Notes: generated from the letters alone by a model not told the origin. A stretch of DNA of 64,000 nt from JBHIKY01 sp042139015 (GCF_042139015.1 NZ_JBHIKY010000014.1:1-64000), one strand, 5' to 3'; numbered from the stretch's first letter, positions 14,859-23,665 are shown. Program-made: numbers and translations.

Positions 14859-17501
14859 TTATCCCTTTAATGATTGAATGCGCTCAAGCACCTGGGTGCG
14901 TTTATCCATATAATCTCTCTGCTTTTGTTTTTCTTCTTCCACCACATGCTCTGGCGCTTTTTTTACAAAACCTTCGTTAGAAAGTTTTTTCTCCACACGT
15001 TCTACTTCCTTATCAAGCTTTTCTCTTTCTTTTTCAAGCCTTGTAATTTCCTCTTCAAGGTTGATCAATCCAGCGAGAGGCATATACAGCGTTGCGCCGG
15101 TGAGCACCTGGGAAACTGATTTTTCTGGAGCAGTGAGACCTGTTTTGATTTCTAATGTTTCCGGATTACAGAATCGTTCCAGGTATTCACGGCCGCGGTT
15201 GAGCTGCTCTAGAGCTGTATTGTCTGCTGCGCTGATCTGCAGTTCAATCGGTTTGCTCGGTGCTACATTCATTTCAGCACGTGTGTTACGAACCGAGCGG
15301 ATTACACTTTTCAGAAGCTCCATATTCTTAACCGCTGCTTCGTCTATCCACTCCATTGTCACTTCAGGCCAGGCGGCTACTGTGATAGATTCTCCTTCAT
15401 GCGGCAGATGCTGCCAGATTTCTTCGGTGATAAACGGCATGATCGGGTGCAGAAGTCTCATCGTTTCGTCAAGTACATGAGCCAGAACTGAGCGCGTCAT
15501 CTGCTTCGCCTTTTCATTTTCTCCGTAGAGAGGAAGCTTCGCCATTTCGATATACCAGTCACACAGGTCATCCCAAATGAAATTGTAGAGCAGGCGCCCC
15601 ACCTCTCCGAACTCGTAGCTGTCCATCAGACGGGTGACATCCCTTGTTGTTTCCTGAAGGCGTGTCAGAATCCAGCGGTCTGCGATCGTTTTTTCACCTT
15701 TCACATTGATATCCTCTTTTGAAAAGCCTTCCATGTTCATCAGAGCAAAGCGAGAAGCATTCCAGATTTTATTGGCAAAATTCCAATTCGCTTCGATTTT
15801 TTCCCAATGAAAACGAAGATCATTTCCTGGCGTAGTGCCGGTAGCAAGGAAAAAGCGCAGTGCATCCGCTCCGTATTTTTCAATAACATCCATCGGATCC
15901 ACGCCATTACCGAGCGATTTGCTCATCTTTCTTCCCTCGGCATCACGGACGAGGCCGTGAATAAGCACATCATTAAATGGACGTTTTTCTGTAAATTCAA
16001 GTCCCTGGAAGATCATTCGGGAAACCCAGAAGAAAATAATATCGTAGCCGGTGACAAGAACATTTGTTGGATAAAAATGCTGGTAGTCGGCTGAGTTTTT
16101 ATCCGGCCAGCCCATCGTTGAAAAAGGCCAGAGCGCTGAGCTGAACCACGTGTCCAGTACGTCTTCATCCTGTTCCCAGTTTTCAGGATCTGCGGGCGCC
16201 TCATGCCCGACATGAATTTCACCTGTTTCTTTATGATACCAGGCCGGGATCCGGTGGCCCCACCAAAGCTGGCGTGAAATACACCAGTCACGGATATTTT
16301 CGAGCCAGTGAAGGTACGTTTTTTCAAACCGATCCGGAACAAACGTTACTTTTCCTGCCTGCTTCTGCAGCTCAATGGCCCGTTCAGCAAGCGGCTTCAT
16401 GCTCACAAACCACTGAGTGGAGAGATAAGGCTCAACTACTGCCCCGCTCCGCTCAGAATGCCCGACGGAATGCATATGCTCTTCGATCTTGAAAAGAATT
16501 CCATCTTCCTGCAGATCTTTCACCAGCTGTTTACGACATTCAAAACGGTCCTGCCCCTGATATTTTCCAGCATTCTCATTCATTTGGCCGCCTTCGTCCA
16601 TAACAAGGACACGTTCAAGCTGATGACGATTCCCCATCTCAAAATCGTTTGGGTCATGGGCAGGCGTAATTTTTACTGCGCCGGAACCAAAATCCATGTC
16701 TACATAATCATCAGCAATTATTTCAATGTCCCTTCCAATTACCGGAAGTACGGCTTTTTTTCCAATCAAGTGCTGATAGCGCTCATCATCAGGGTGTACA
16801 GCCACTGCCGTATCACCGAGCATTGTTTCCGGTCGGGTGGTCGCAACCTCAATATGGCCGGAGCCATCCTGCAGCGGATACTTCATGTGATAAAAATGCC
16901 CCTGAACATCTTTATATTCTACTTCTATATCAGACAGCGCCGTTTTTGTCTGGGGATCCCAGTTAATAATATATTCTCCCCGGTAGATAAGCCCTTTATT
17001 GTAGAGGCTCACGAATACTTCCCGGACCGCGCTTGACAATCCCTCGTCAAGAGTAAAGCGTTCGCGCGAATAGTCCAGCGATAAACCGAGCTTTGACCAT
17101 TGCTGGCGGATAAAATCAGCGTATTCCTCTTTCCATTCCCACGATTTTTCCAGAAATTTTTCGCGGCCGAGTTCATACCGGCTCGTGCCTTCTTCCTTCA
17201 GCTTCCCTTCTACCTTTGCCTGTGTGGCAATACCGGCATGGTCCATTCCCGGCAACCACAGGGTGTCATAGCCCTGCATCCGCTTGAGACGGGAAAGAAT
17301 ATCCTGCAGCGTAGTGTCCCACGCATGGCCGAGATGCAGTCTGCCGGTAACGTTCGGCGGCGGAATTACTATCGTATACGGTTCCTTATCCTTGTTTCCT
17401 TCTGCTTTAAAAAATTCTCCCTCCCGCCAATAGGTATACCAGTCGGCTTCGGTTTTTTGCGGATCGTACTTCGTCGGCATTGTTGTATGCTGCTGTGCCA
17501 T
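14859..17501 (-). CDS. valS: Valyl-tRNA synthetase
   Basis: ValS charges tRNA-Val and edits misactivated threonine. The 880-residue class I enzyme has the HIGH-type motif PPNVTGRLHLGH (residues 50-61), the CP1 editing domain (about 190-350), the KMSKS loop GRKMSKSLGNG (about 530), an anticodon-binding domain, and the C-terminal coiled coil (about 810-880) typical of ValRS. GGAGG lies seven bases upstream of the ATG. Expression is controlled by the valine T-box leader upstream (17618-17880). Confidence 0.97.
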   Translation of the reverse strand: MAQQHTTMPTKYDPQKTEADWYTYWREGEFFKAEGNKDKEPYTIVIPPPNVTGRLHLGHAWDTTLQDILSRLKRMQGYDTLWLPGMDHAGIATQAKVEGKLKEEGTSRYELGREKFLEKSWEWKEEYADFIRQQWSKLGLSLDYSRERFTLDEGLSSAVREVFVSLYNKGLIYRGEYIINWDPQTKTALSDIEVEYKDVQGHFYHMKYPLQDGSGHIEVATTRPETMLGDTAVAVHPDDERYQHLIGKKAVLPVIGRDIEIIADDYVDMDFGSGAVKITPAHDPNDFEMGNRHQLERVLVMDEGGQMNENAGKYQGQDRFECRKQLVKDLQEDGILFKIEEHMHSVGHSERSGAVVEPYLSTQWFVSMKPLAERAIELQKQAGKVTFVPDRFEKTYLHWLENIRDWCISRQLWWGHRIPAWYHKETGEIHVGHEAPADPENWEQDEDVLDTWFSSALWPFSTMGWPDKNSADYQHFYPTNVLVTGYDIIFFWVSRMIFQGLEFTEKRPFNDVLIHGLVRDAEGRKMSKSLGNGVDPMDVIEKYGADALRFFLATGTTPGNDLRFHWEKIEANWNFANKIWNASRFALMNMEGFSKEDINVKGEKTIADRWILTRLQETTRDVTRLMDSYEFGEVGRLLYNFIWDDLCDWYIEMAKLPLYGENEKAKQMTRSVLAHVLDETMRLLHPIMPFITEEIWQHLPHEGESITVAAWPEVTMEWIDEAAVKNMELLKSVIRSVRNTRAEMNVAPSKPIELQISAADNTALEQLNRGREYLERFCNPETLEIKTGLTAPEKSVSQVLTGATLYMPLAGLINLEEEITRLEKEREKLDKEVERVEKKLSNEGFVKKAPEHVVEEEKQKQRDYMDKRTQVLERIQSLKG

Positions 17502-17617
17502 TTTCCATCCTCCTTTTTAATATAAGATGTTCACATGTTTTGTTTCATAAGTCTAGAAGTTATGAAATTCATTTCTTTAATAAGATTAGAAATTCTTAGA
17601 GTATTAAAGAATAAAAA

Positions 17618-17653
17618 AATCCCTTCGTCTGCAAAGGACGAAGAGAGGGATTC
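17618..17653 (-). terminator. Regulated terminator of the valS T-box
   Basis: ATCCCTCTCTTCGTCC pairs with GACGAAGGGAT around a short loop, followed by TTTTTTT on the minus strand. It overlaps the T-box core, which provides the antiterminator alternative. Confidence 0.85.
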
Positions 17654-17880
17654 GCGGTGCCACCTTTGTTCATATACACGGGAAGTCCATGCATATGCAC
17701 TCAACAGATAACGGATTGAACCGTCTTTTTCTACTTAACGAAGGGCGTTTTTCAAAAAAGCTGCTCGAGGGCGACCTTCCGTTTTCACTCCTGAAGAACC
17801 TTGCAGCCTGGGGGTTCTTTCTCTGAATCAGGAGGGATAAACGTACTCTTCCCTGTTTTCGCATGTTTACATTCAGTTAT
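17618..17880 (-). promoter_or_regulatory. T-box leader (valine) of valS
   Basis: On the minus strand the T-box core AAAGGTGGCACCGCGAA (complement of 17651-17667) precedes a terminator hairpin. Upstream, a Stem I is readable: CTCCTG/CAGGAG and AAGAACC/GGTTCTT arms. A candidate specifier GTC (valine) in GAAGGTCGCC lies at 17775-17773. T-boxes read uncharged tRNA through specifier and NCCA contacts and favour the antiterminator when charging is low. Confidence 0.93.
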
Positions 17881-17890
17881 TTATAGTGAC

Positions 17891-17919
17891 ATTTTACGCA
17901 TAAGTTGATTATTCGTCAA
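17891..17919 (-). promoter_or_regulatory. Sigma-A promoter of valS
   Basis: TTGACG (17919-17914) and TAAAAT (17896-17891) are separated by 17 bases on the minus strand, immediately upstream of the T-box leader. Confidence 0.75.
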
Positions 17920-17965
17920 TATTTCCCGGGAAACATTTCATACGCCCTGTTATACAGGGTTTTGT

Positions 17966-17993
17966 ACCGCTTTATATCCGAGTGCATATAATA
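17966..17993 (+). promoter_or_regulatory. Sigma-K-type promoter match for the small Pro-rich protein
   Basis: AC at 17966-17967, a 17-base gap, then CATATAATA (17985-17993) fit the mother-cell sigma-K pattern AC-N16/17-CATANNNTA. The same stretch contains TATAAT, so a sigma-A reading (TTGTAC with a 19-base spacer) is possible but less good. A CCCTGT-tat-ACAGGG hairpin lies just upstream (17945-17959). Confidence 0.45.
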
Positions 17994-18065
17994 GCTATTA
18001 TGAAAAGAGAAACAGACCGTGCCTAGAGAAATGATATAAATTCTGTATAGAAAGCAGGTGGTAAT

Positions 18066-18305
18066 ATGGGATACTATCCGCCTCCGCACGGGCGGCCGCG
18101 TCCGCCATACTGCCCGCCTAAGCACCATAAAAAAAGACCGCGCTGGCAGCCGCTCTGGCTGAGAAAATGCAAATATGCACTCTTGCAAATTATGCTGCCG
18201 ATTATACTGTTTCAGCTGTTCCGTACACTTATTTTCCCGACAAGCTTTGACGTCATTCTGCTCATTTTGATCGTCTGCTTTTACTTGTATTGCTTCTTTT
18301 CCTAA
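18066..18305 (+). CDS. Small proline/histidine-rich membrane protein, unknown
   Basis: The 79-residue protein has an N-terminal Pro/Tyr/His/Arg-rich half (MGYYPPPHGRPRPPYCPPKH) and a C-terminal half with one or two membrane segments (ALLQIMLPIILFQLF and FDVILLILIVCFYLYCF). GGTGG stands four to five bases before the ATG. It is divergent from valS and convergent with ysxE, and both ends are delimited by regulatory hairpins. The sigma-K-like promoter 73 bp upstream and the neighbouring ysxE-spoVID pair suggest a spore coat or mother-cell membrane protein; this is inference. I do not recognise a family. Confidence 0.6.
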   Translation: MGYYPPPHGRPRPPYCPPKHHKKRPRWQPLWLRKCKYALLQIMLPIILFQLFRTLIFPTSFDVILLILIVCFYLYCFFS

Positions 18306-18364
18306 TCATGGCCGGATCCAGACGAAAAAATACATCACACCCGAAAGAAGCGAACAAATTATGT

Positions 18365-18395
18365 AAAAAATGCTGGGGCCTGGCCCCAGCATTTT
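18365..18395. terminator. Bidirectional terminator between the small protein gene and ysxE
   Basis: AAAATGCTGGGGC and GCCCCAGCATTTT form a perfect stem with a two-base loop, with A and T tracts on either side, serving both convergent genes. A third CCCCAGCATTTTT at 18399-18411 could form an alternative pairing. Confidence 0.85.
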
Positions 18396-18421
18396 CTCCC
18401 CCAGCATTTTTCCCCTCGGTA

Positions 18422-19414
18422 TTATTCGTCTTGAACTGGCTGCGGCCAGCTTTCTATATCGTCTTTTATTTTCTCAAGCATCCACACTTTTGCTTCAAGT
18501 TCTTGGACAAGTCCAGGCTGTTCCCCGCTGGAGCGGTGCCCTGGATAAGAGAGCAGCTCATAAAAATCCACAGGCTCAAGCAGCATACTGCTGAGAAGCG
18601 CCCTGTCCCCATCATCGGTTGGACAAAAACTGGCATACGTACTTAGCCAATCGACACCATTTACATGCTCCCACCGTTTTTGCTCTGTGCACTTTTTATA
18701 CAAATAAGCCAAATCATAGACGGGGTGGCCGGTATCAGCGTGTTCAACATTTATAAATTGAAAATTACCATAACGGTCGAGAATGAAGTGCGATGGTTCC
18801 GGTCTCCCATGACAGCGCGCCACCTTGAGTTCCCCTTTTTCTCTGGCAAGCTCTTCCCATTCTTCAAAATATCGCATCGATTTATCATAGCACTCATACA
18901 GCAGCGGAAAATGCATGAGCACCGCCCAGTCAAAAGGGGAATAGTACTCCTTGCGCTCAATTTCTTCTGCATACGCTTCAAGCTGCTGCATTTTTTCGTT
19001 CTTCCATTCGCGGAGACTGGTTCCGCGCTCCTCCCACATTTCCTCATCCACCGGGACATGGTACTGTGTCGAACGATGAAAAATTGCAAGAGCCTGAAAA
19101 TAATCCTTCTCTCTCTTACCCTCCAGCCCTCCTCTTCCCCACTCAGACAGGTAAAAGACAGTTTCACCATCTATGTCCCGAACATACCTCTCTCCATTCG
19201 ATGCAGGGATAATTGGAGCAACACCCGGAAACTGATTTCTTTCAAAAAAACGGAGCGTCTCTTGAAAACGCTCCGTCTGCCCTGAATTCATTTTCGTCTT
19301 TTTCAGAGCGAAAATTCCTTCTTCCGCTTCAATTTTCGATATCTTAGATAAACTTTCTATCTGCAGCGGAGTTATTGCATAATAATTGAGCACTCTTTGA
19401 AGACTAGCGTCCAT
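18422..19414 (-). CDS. ysxE: YsxE, CotS-like aminoglycoside-phosphotransferase-fold spore protein
   Basis: YsxE is a spore coat-associated member of the CotS/kinase-like family encoded beside spoVID. The product is about 330 residues with an APH-type fold. The catalytic loop reads CHGRPEPSHFIL where active relatives have HGD; the metal site also departs from DxD (INVEHADTGHPVYDLAY), so it may be a non-catalytic scaffold. I chose the ATG at 19414 (MDASLQRVLNYYAITP), overlapping the spoVID end by 11 bp. The ribosome-binding site is weak, which suggests coupling. The frame extends to 19477 inside spoVID. Confidence 0.82.
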   Translation of the reverse strand: MDASLQRVLNYYAITPLQIESLSKISKIEAEEGIFALKKTKMNSGQTERFQETLRFFERNQFPGVAPIIPASNGERYVRDIDGETVFYLSEWGRGGLEGKREKDYFQALAIFHRSTQYHVPVDEEMWEERGTSLREWKNEKMQQLEAYAEEIERKEYYSPFDWAVLMHFPLLYECYDKSMRYFEEWEELAREKGELKVARCHGRPEPSHFILDRYGNFQFINVEHADTGHPVYDLAYLYKKCTEQKRWEHVNGVDWLSTYASFCPTDDGDRALLSSMLLEPVDFYELLSYPGHRSSGEQPGLVQELEAKVWMLEKIKDDIESWPQPVQDE

Positions 19415-20501
19415 TGGAACGGTACCCTGGTGCTGAATTAGGAATATATAAAATCTGACCCTCTTCCATCTGCTCACTTTCTAGCCGGTTAAACCTCAGT
19501 AGATGCGCTGTTGTCGTCTCATATCTCTCAGCGATTGTTCCGAGCGATTCGTTCTCTTGAATAATACACATACGCAGCTTCGAAAACTCTTCTTCCCCTT
19601 TGGTCATCACTTTCGTTAAATAGGAGGCATTGTCATCTCTGTCATGCTTCTCCTCTTCCTGTGGATCGTCTTCCTCATCCGCTTCTGTCTCTGTTTCCCC
19701 GGCGTCCCTGTCACTCGCCTCGGAGCGGCTGTGAAATGTAGTGACGGTTGTTTCTTCTTCCTCCACGGCCTCCCCAAATTCTTCCTCCACTAAATTTTCC
19801 GGTGATTCTTCTTCTATTTCCTCTTCCACAAAGCGATCCTGAGTTGGAGGCTGGACATCCACTTCTTCTTCCGCCTCCTCTACATATTCTTCATAATCTC
19901 CCTCTTCACTTTCCGGAGTACTTTGATACCCGTATGCGGCAAAATTCCGATCATATGGGTTCGGAAAATCACGCACTCGAAAATCCTCCGGTGCATTTTT
20001 CGTTTCTACTTGAAATGGTGGAAATTCAGGAAGCTGTGGATCATAAGCCTGAATTTCTTCTGATTCATTCTTCATCCCGCTGATCCGAATATCTGCAGTT
20101 AATTGAATGCACCCGGGCTCCGGCAGATCATAATCAAAACCATCCACCTGTACATAAATATCATCAAGATTTTGAATCCGGTTTGAGGGAATCGTGACAT
20201 CAACTGGAAAAAAATGCTCAATTTCTGCATAACCATCGTTAGTCTGCTCATTTTTATTCATGTACGGCGGCGGAACGTCATGATCCAACTCGTTCCTGTC
20301 TGTTGCTTCATCCTCCTCAGCCGGTCGATACGCCCCTTTTAAATGCAGACCGCCTCTAATGTGCACGTACTCATTTTCCTCTTCAATACGTATGTCCGGC
20401 TCTAATCCAAGTGACAGCAGTTCCTTCATGGTTTCCCCCCGGTCAAGCCATACCGACTCCTCGAGGTTGAATGAAAGAGCCGAAGAATGCTCTTGCCCCA
20501 T
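19404..20501 (-). CDS. spoVID: Spore coat morphogenetic protein SpoVID
   Basis: SpoVID encases the forespore and, with SpoIVA and SafA, organises the coat. The 365-residue protein has the conserved N-terminal beta-rich domain (about 1-150, start SSALSFNLEESVWLDRGE), an acidic Glu-rich middle (about 195-300) and a C-terminal LysM-like domain (about 312-357, CIIQENESLGTIAERYETT). It is clearly shorter than the roughly 575 residues I recall for B. subtilis, mainly through a reduced middle. The ATG has AAAGGAGG seven bases upstream, and a sigma-E-type promoter lies at 20575-20603. Confidence 0.88.
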   Translation of the reverse strand: MGQEHSSALSFNLEESVWLDRGETMKELLSLGLEPDIRIEEENEYVHIRGGLHLKGAYRPAEEDEATDRNELDHDVPPPYMNKNEQTNDGYAEIEHFFPVDVTIPSNRIQNLDDIYVQVDGFDYDLPEPGCIQLTADIRISGMKNESEEIQAYDPQLPEFPPFQVETKNAPEDFRVRDFPNPYDRNFAAYGYQSTPESEEGDYEEYVEEAEEEVDVQPPTQDRFVEEEIEEESPENLVEEEFGEAVEEEETTVTTFHSRSEASDRDAGETETEADEEDDPQEEEKHDRDDNASYLTKVMTKGEEEFSKLRMCIIQENESLGTIAERYETTTAHLLRFNRLESEQMEEGQILYIPNSAPGYRSNGR

Positions 20502-20574
20502 TTGTGATCCTCCTTTATAAAAGCTTCTTTCACCTAATTTTCGCTGTTAGCTCATGAATGAATTCGCCATTACA

Positions 20575-20603
20575 AATGTATGCCTGCCCATATCAATCTA
20601 TGA
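20575..20603 (-). promoter_or_regulatory. Sigma-E-type promoter of spoVID
   Basis: On the minus strand TCATAGA (20603-20597; consensus KMATATT, 5 of 7) and CATACATT (20582-20575; consensus CATACANT) are 14 bases apart. This fits early mother-cell expression of spoVID. Confidence 0.6.
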
Positions 20604-20787
20604 TATTCATCTGCAAAATAGTCTCTCAGACTTTTCAATTGCTGTGCTCCCTTTTAATTGCTAAACTAACTAATATTCCAAAAAAATACTGCTGGGGCCA
20701 TGAGGGGGGAATTTATGTCACGAAGGACAGATATTTTCAATAATCGAAGACTTCCTGTTCAACCTCCGGTTAGTTTTATTTATATTA

Positions 20788-21042
20788 CTGTGGGGTGTAT
20801 TTGACGGCACCTCCAAAATATGCAATAACATCCTATGGCCGGATTATTTCGGCCTCGAACACCTCGGAAGCTTAAAAAGCCTGGCTACAACATTTGTCGT
20901 TCTGGCTTCGGCACTCGGACCACTTCCGTTCGGCGCAGCTTATGATTATTTTGGAGGCTATCAGGAAATTCTGTGGATCATGTTACTTTTTCCTGCGGCT
21001 GCTATTTTTATGGCATTAGCGGCTCCATCACCAACTAAATAG
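20788..21042 (+). pseudogene. Remnant of an MFS transporter (C-terminal part)
   Basis: A frame with no upstream start ends in TAG at 21040-21042. It translates to 84 residues typical of the last third of a major facilitator protein: LWGVFDGTSKICNNILWPDY, FGLEHLGSLKSLATT, SALGPLPFGAAYDYFGGY and a final hydrophobic helix. The frame stays open upstream only to a TGA at 20700-20702. The first 10 or so membrane segments are missing. It lies in a gene-free gap between spoVID and hemL. Confidence 0.7.
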
Positions 21043-21086
21043 AAAAAGAAGGAAGGCCGGGACATAACGGTCTGTGAAAAGTAAAA

Positions 21087-21124
21087 AGCGCTTCCGATTA
21101 TCAAAAATGATAGTCAGAAGCGCT
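21087..21124 (-). terminator. Terminator of hemL
   Basis: A 17-bp stem (AGCGCTTC continuing into CGATTATCA, pairing with TGATAGTCA and GAAGCGCT) has an AAAA loop. On the minus strand it is followed by TTTTTACTTTT. Confidence 0.8.
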
Positions 21125-21215
21125 ATATTTAAAATTGCTGTCCGGCTGCCCTGCGATAAGCCAAGTTTTTTTCTACTTGGTTTTTGTCCCCGTCTTCTTT
21201 AAAAATTCATATGAT

Positions 21216-22502
21216 TTATTTGATTTTCGAAAATGCCCTGTCAGCTGCTTCCACAGTGCGCGTAATATCTGCTTCCTGATGGGCGGTCGAAAGAAACATT
21301 CCTTCAAATTGAGACGGCGGCAGCGAAATGCCCTGCTGAATCATCTCTCTGAAATATTTTGAAAATAAATCAAGGTTTGAGGATTTGGCCGTTGCAAAGT
21401 TGACGACAGGCTCGTCTGTAAAGAAGAATCCGACCATAGATCCTGCACTGTTTATGTGATGGGGAATGCCGTGCTTCTCTGCTGCACCAGCCAAACCGTC
21501 TGCAAGCTGGCGGCCGAGCTGATCAAACGTCTCATAGTCAGTAGGGCTTAACTGATTCAGCGTTTCAAAACCTGCTGTCATCGCAAGTGGATTGCCGGAG
21601 AGCGTACCAGCTTGATAAATTGGGCCGCTCGGGGCGATCTGCTCCATAATCTCCCGCTTTCCTCCGTATGCTCCGACCGGCAGTCCGCCTCCAATTACTT
21701 TTCCAAGGCACGTCAAATCCGGAGTTACCCCGTAAACACCTTGAGCACAGTTGAAGCCGACGCGAAAACCAGTCATCACCTCGTCAAAGATCAACAGGCT
21801 GCCGTGTTGTTCCGTAATCTCGCGGACTCCTTCCAAAAAGCCTTCCTCCGGCAGGACGACTCCCATATTGCCAGTGACCGGCTCCATAATAACCGCAGCG
21901 ATCTCATCCCCGTACTTATCAAAAGCAAGCTCAAGGCTGTCAAGATCATTGTAGGGCACCGTTAGTGTATTCTGGGCAATAGAAGCTGGAACACCGGGAC
22001 TGTCGGGCAGGCCGAGCGTGGCGACTCCGGACCCCGCTTTAATAAGGAGCGAATCGCCGTGGCCGTGATAGCAGCCTTCCATTTTTAAGATTTTGTCGCG
22101 GCCGGTAAAACCACGTGCCAGACGAAGCGCACTCATGGTTGCTTCCGTACCGGAGTTAACCATCCGCACGACATCTATGGACGGCACCCGGTCGATCACA
22201 AGCTCTGCAAGCTTCGTTTCCATCTCATGGGAAGCGCCAAAGCTGGTTCCTTTTGCAGTAGTTTCCTGAAGTCGATCGACGACATGATCATCGGCGTGTC
22301 CAAGAATGAGCGGCCCCCAGGACAGCACATAATCGATATATTCATTGCCGTCCAGGTCCGTAATTTTTGAACCCTTGCCGCTCTCCATATACACAGCAGG
22401 ATGATCAACCGAAGAATACGCACGAACAGGGCTGTTCACACCGCCTGGCATCAGGGGCCTGGCTTTTTCAAATGCGGCTTCCGATTTATGAAAATTTTTC
22501 AT
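21216..22502 (-). CDS. hemL: Glutamate-1-semialdehyde 2,1-aminomutase
   Basis: HemL converts glutamate-1-semialdehyde to 5-aminolevulinate, the second step of the C5 pathway. The 428-residue class III PLP enzyme has the PLP lysine in LGKVIGGGLPVGAYGG (about residue 267), the DEVMTGFRV motif and the N-terminal ARPLMPGGVNSPVRAY. AAGGGAGTG stands seven bases before the ATG. It follows hemB but with a 182-bp gap that contains a terminator-like hairpin, so it may be partly uncoupled from the rest of the hem operon. Confidence 0.96.
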   Translation of the reverse strand: MKNFHKSEAAFEKARPLMPGGVNSPVRAYSSVDHPAVYMESGKGSKITDLDGNEYIDYVLSWGPLILGHADDHVVDRLQETTAKGTSFGASHEMETKLAELVIDRVPSIDVVRMVNSGTEATMSALRLARGFTGRDKILKMEGCYHGHGDSLLIKAGSGVATLGLPDSPGVPASIAQNTLTVPYNDLDSLELAFDKYGDEIAAVIMEPVTGNMGVVLPEEGFLEGVREITEQHGSLLIFDEVMTGFRVGFNCAQGVYGVTPDLTCLGKVIGGGLPVGAYGGKREIMEQIAPSGPIYQAGTLSGNPLAMTAGFETLNQLSPTDYETFDQLGRQLADGLAGAAEKHGIPHHINSAGSMVGFFFTDEPVVNFATAKSSNLDLFSKYFREMIQQGISLPPSQFEGMFLSTAHQEADITRTVEAADRAFSKIK

Positions 22503-22651
22503 TCATTAGCACTCCCTTTTAATATACTTACTGTTTTTGCTGTTACCCTAACTGAAGCAATTGAAACGGATTTTCGTTCATTGAAGGGAAGCTTTATCAG
22601 TACTAAGGACCTCCCCAATAAACATAGTGGACGGATCGTATGTGGAAAAGA

Positions 22652-22681
22652 AAAACCACCGGCGCAGCCGGAGGTTTTGGT
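22652..22681 (-). terminator. Terminator-like hairpin between hemB and hemL
   Basis: On the minus strand AAAACCTCCGGC pairs with GCCGGTGGTTTT around a TGC loop, followed by TCTTTT. It could end or attenuate the hemAXCDB transcript before hemL. Confidence 0.65.
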
Positions 22682-22684
22682 TCT

Positions 22685-23665
22685 CTAATCCTCGTCAATC
22701 CATGTCGCTGCGTCAATTGCAAAATACGTAATGATTAAATCCGCTCCGGCTCGTTTCATGCTTGTGAGCTTTTCCATTACGACGTCTTTTTCGTCAATCC
22801 AGCCGTTCTGAGCGGCAGCTTTTATCATCGCATATTCTCCGGACACGTTGTATGCCACCACCGGATAGCCCGTTTCATTCTTTACGTCGCGGACAATATC
22901 AAGATAAGATAAGGCCGGCTTCACAATAAGAAAGTCCGCGCCTTCCTCGATGTCTGATTGTGCCTCCCGCAGTGCTTCCCTTTGGTTCGGAGGATCCATC
23001 TGGTACGTTTTGCGGTCTCCAAACGAGGGGGAACTGTGAGCGGCATCCCGGAAAGGCCCGTAAAAAGCAGAAGCGTATTTCACTGCATAAGACATAATTG
23101 GAATGTGGGAAAACCCAGCACGGTCAAGACCTTGACGAATTGCCGCAGTAAAGCCGTCCATCATGTTGGAAGGAGCAATAATATCAGCTCCAGCGTCTGC
23201 CTGTGACACGGCTGTTTTCGTCAATAGATCGAGGGAAGGATCGTTTAAGATGTGCCCCTCTTCAATCACTCCACAGTGTCCGTGATCTGTAAACTGACAA
23301 AGACAGGTATCAGCGATTACTGTAAGTTCAGGATGTGTTTCCTTAATCTGGCGGATCGCTTTTTGTACAATTCCGTTTTCCGCATATGCCTGCGTTCCTG
23401 CCTCGTCTTTTTCTGCCGGCACCCCAAAAACAATGACAGACAGTAGGCCGTTATTGGTGAGCTTATTCATTTCTTCCGATAAATGATCCAGAGATACCTG
23501 GTGCACTCCCGGCATCGAAGCGACTTCATTTTTCACATTAGTCCCCTCGACTACGAATATCGGAAAAATTAAATCCCCTTTGCGAAGAACATTTTCCCGG
23601 ACCAGGGCGCGCAGGGACGGGGTGGCCCGCAGTCTCCGGTGTCTGCGGAAATTCACATCGCTCAT
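22685..23665 (-). CDS. hemB: Delta-aminolevulinic acid dehydratase (porphobilinogen synthase)
   Basis: HemB condenses two 5-aminolevulinate molecules to porphobilinogen. The 326-residue product carries the metal-cysteine motif ADTCLCQFTDHGHCGVI (about 118-134, three Cys, zinc-type) and the two Schiff-base lysine regions in MSYAVKYASAFYGPFRD and ADFLIVKPALSYLDI. The ATG at 23665 has AAAGGAGG nine bases upstream and lies one base from the hemD stop; the longer frame to 23791 runs inside hemD and is not used. Confidence 0.96.
   Translation of the reverse strand: MSDVNFRRHRRLRATPSLRALVRENVLRKGDLIFPIFVVEGTNVKNEVASMPGVHQVSLDHLSEEMNKLTNNGLLSVIVFGVPAEKDEAGTQAYAENGIVQKAIRQIKETHPELTVIADTCLCQFTDHGHCGVIEEGHILNDPSLDLLTKTAVSQADAGADIIAPSNMMDGFTAAIRQGLDRAGFSHIPIMSYAVKYASAFYGPFRDAAHSSPSFGDRKTYQMDPPNQREALREAQSDIEEGADFLIVKPALSYLDIVRDVKNETGYPVVAYNVSGEYAMIKAAAQNGWIDEKDVVMEKLTSMKRAGADLIITYFAIDAATWIDED

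Larger units (their letters stand above)
20502..21215. other. Interval between spoVID and hemL
   Basis: This 714-bp gap holds the spoVID promoter, the MFS remnant and the hemL terminator. I see no intact gene. The stretch 20604-20787 shows no clear coding signal. Confidence 0.6.

Noticed and set aside
18290..18646. 118-codon plus-strand frame opposite ysxE
   Set aside because: It runs through the bidirectional terminator and antisense to ysxE, with no ribosome-binding site.
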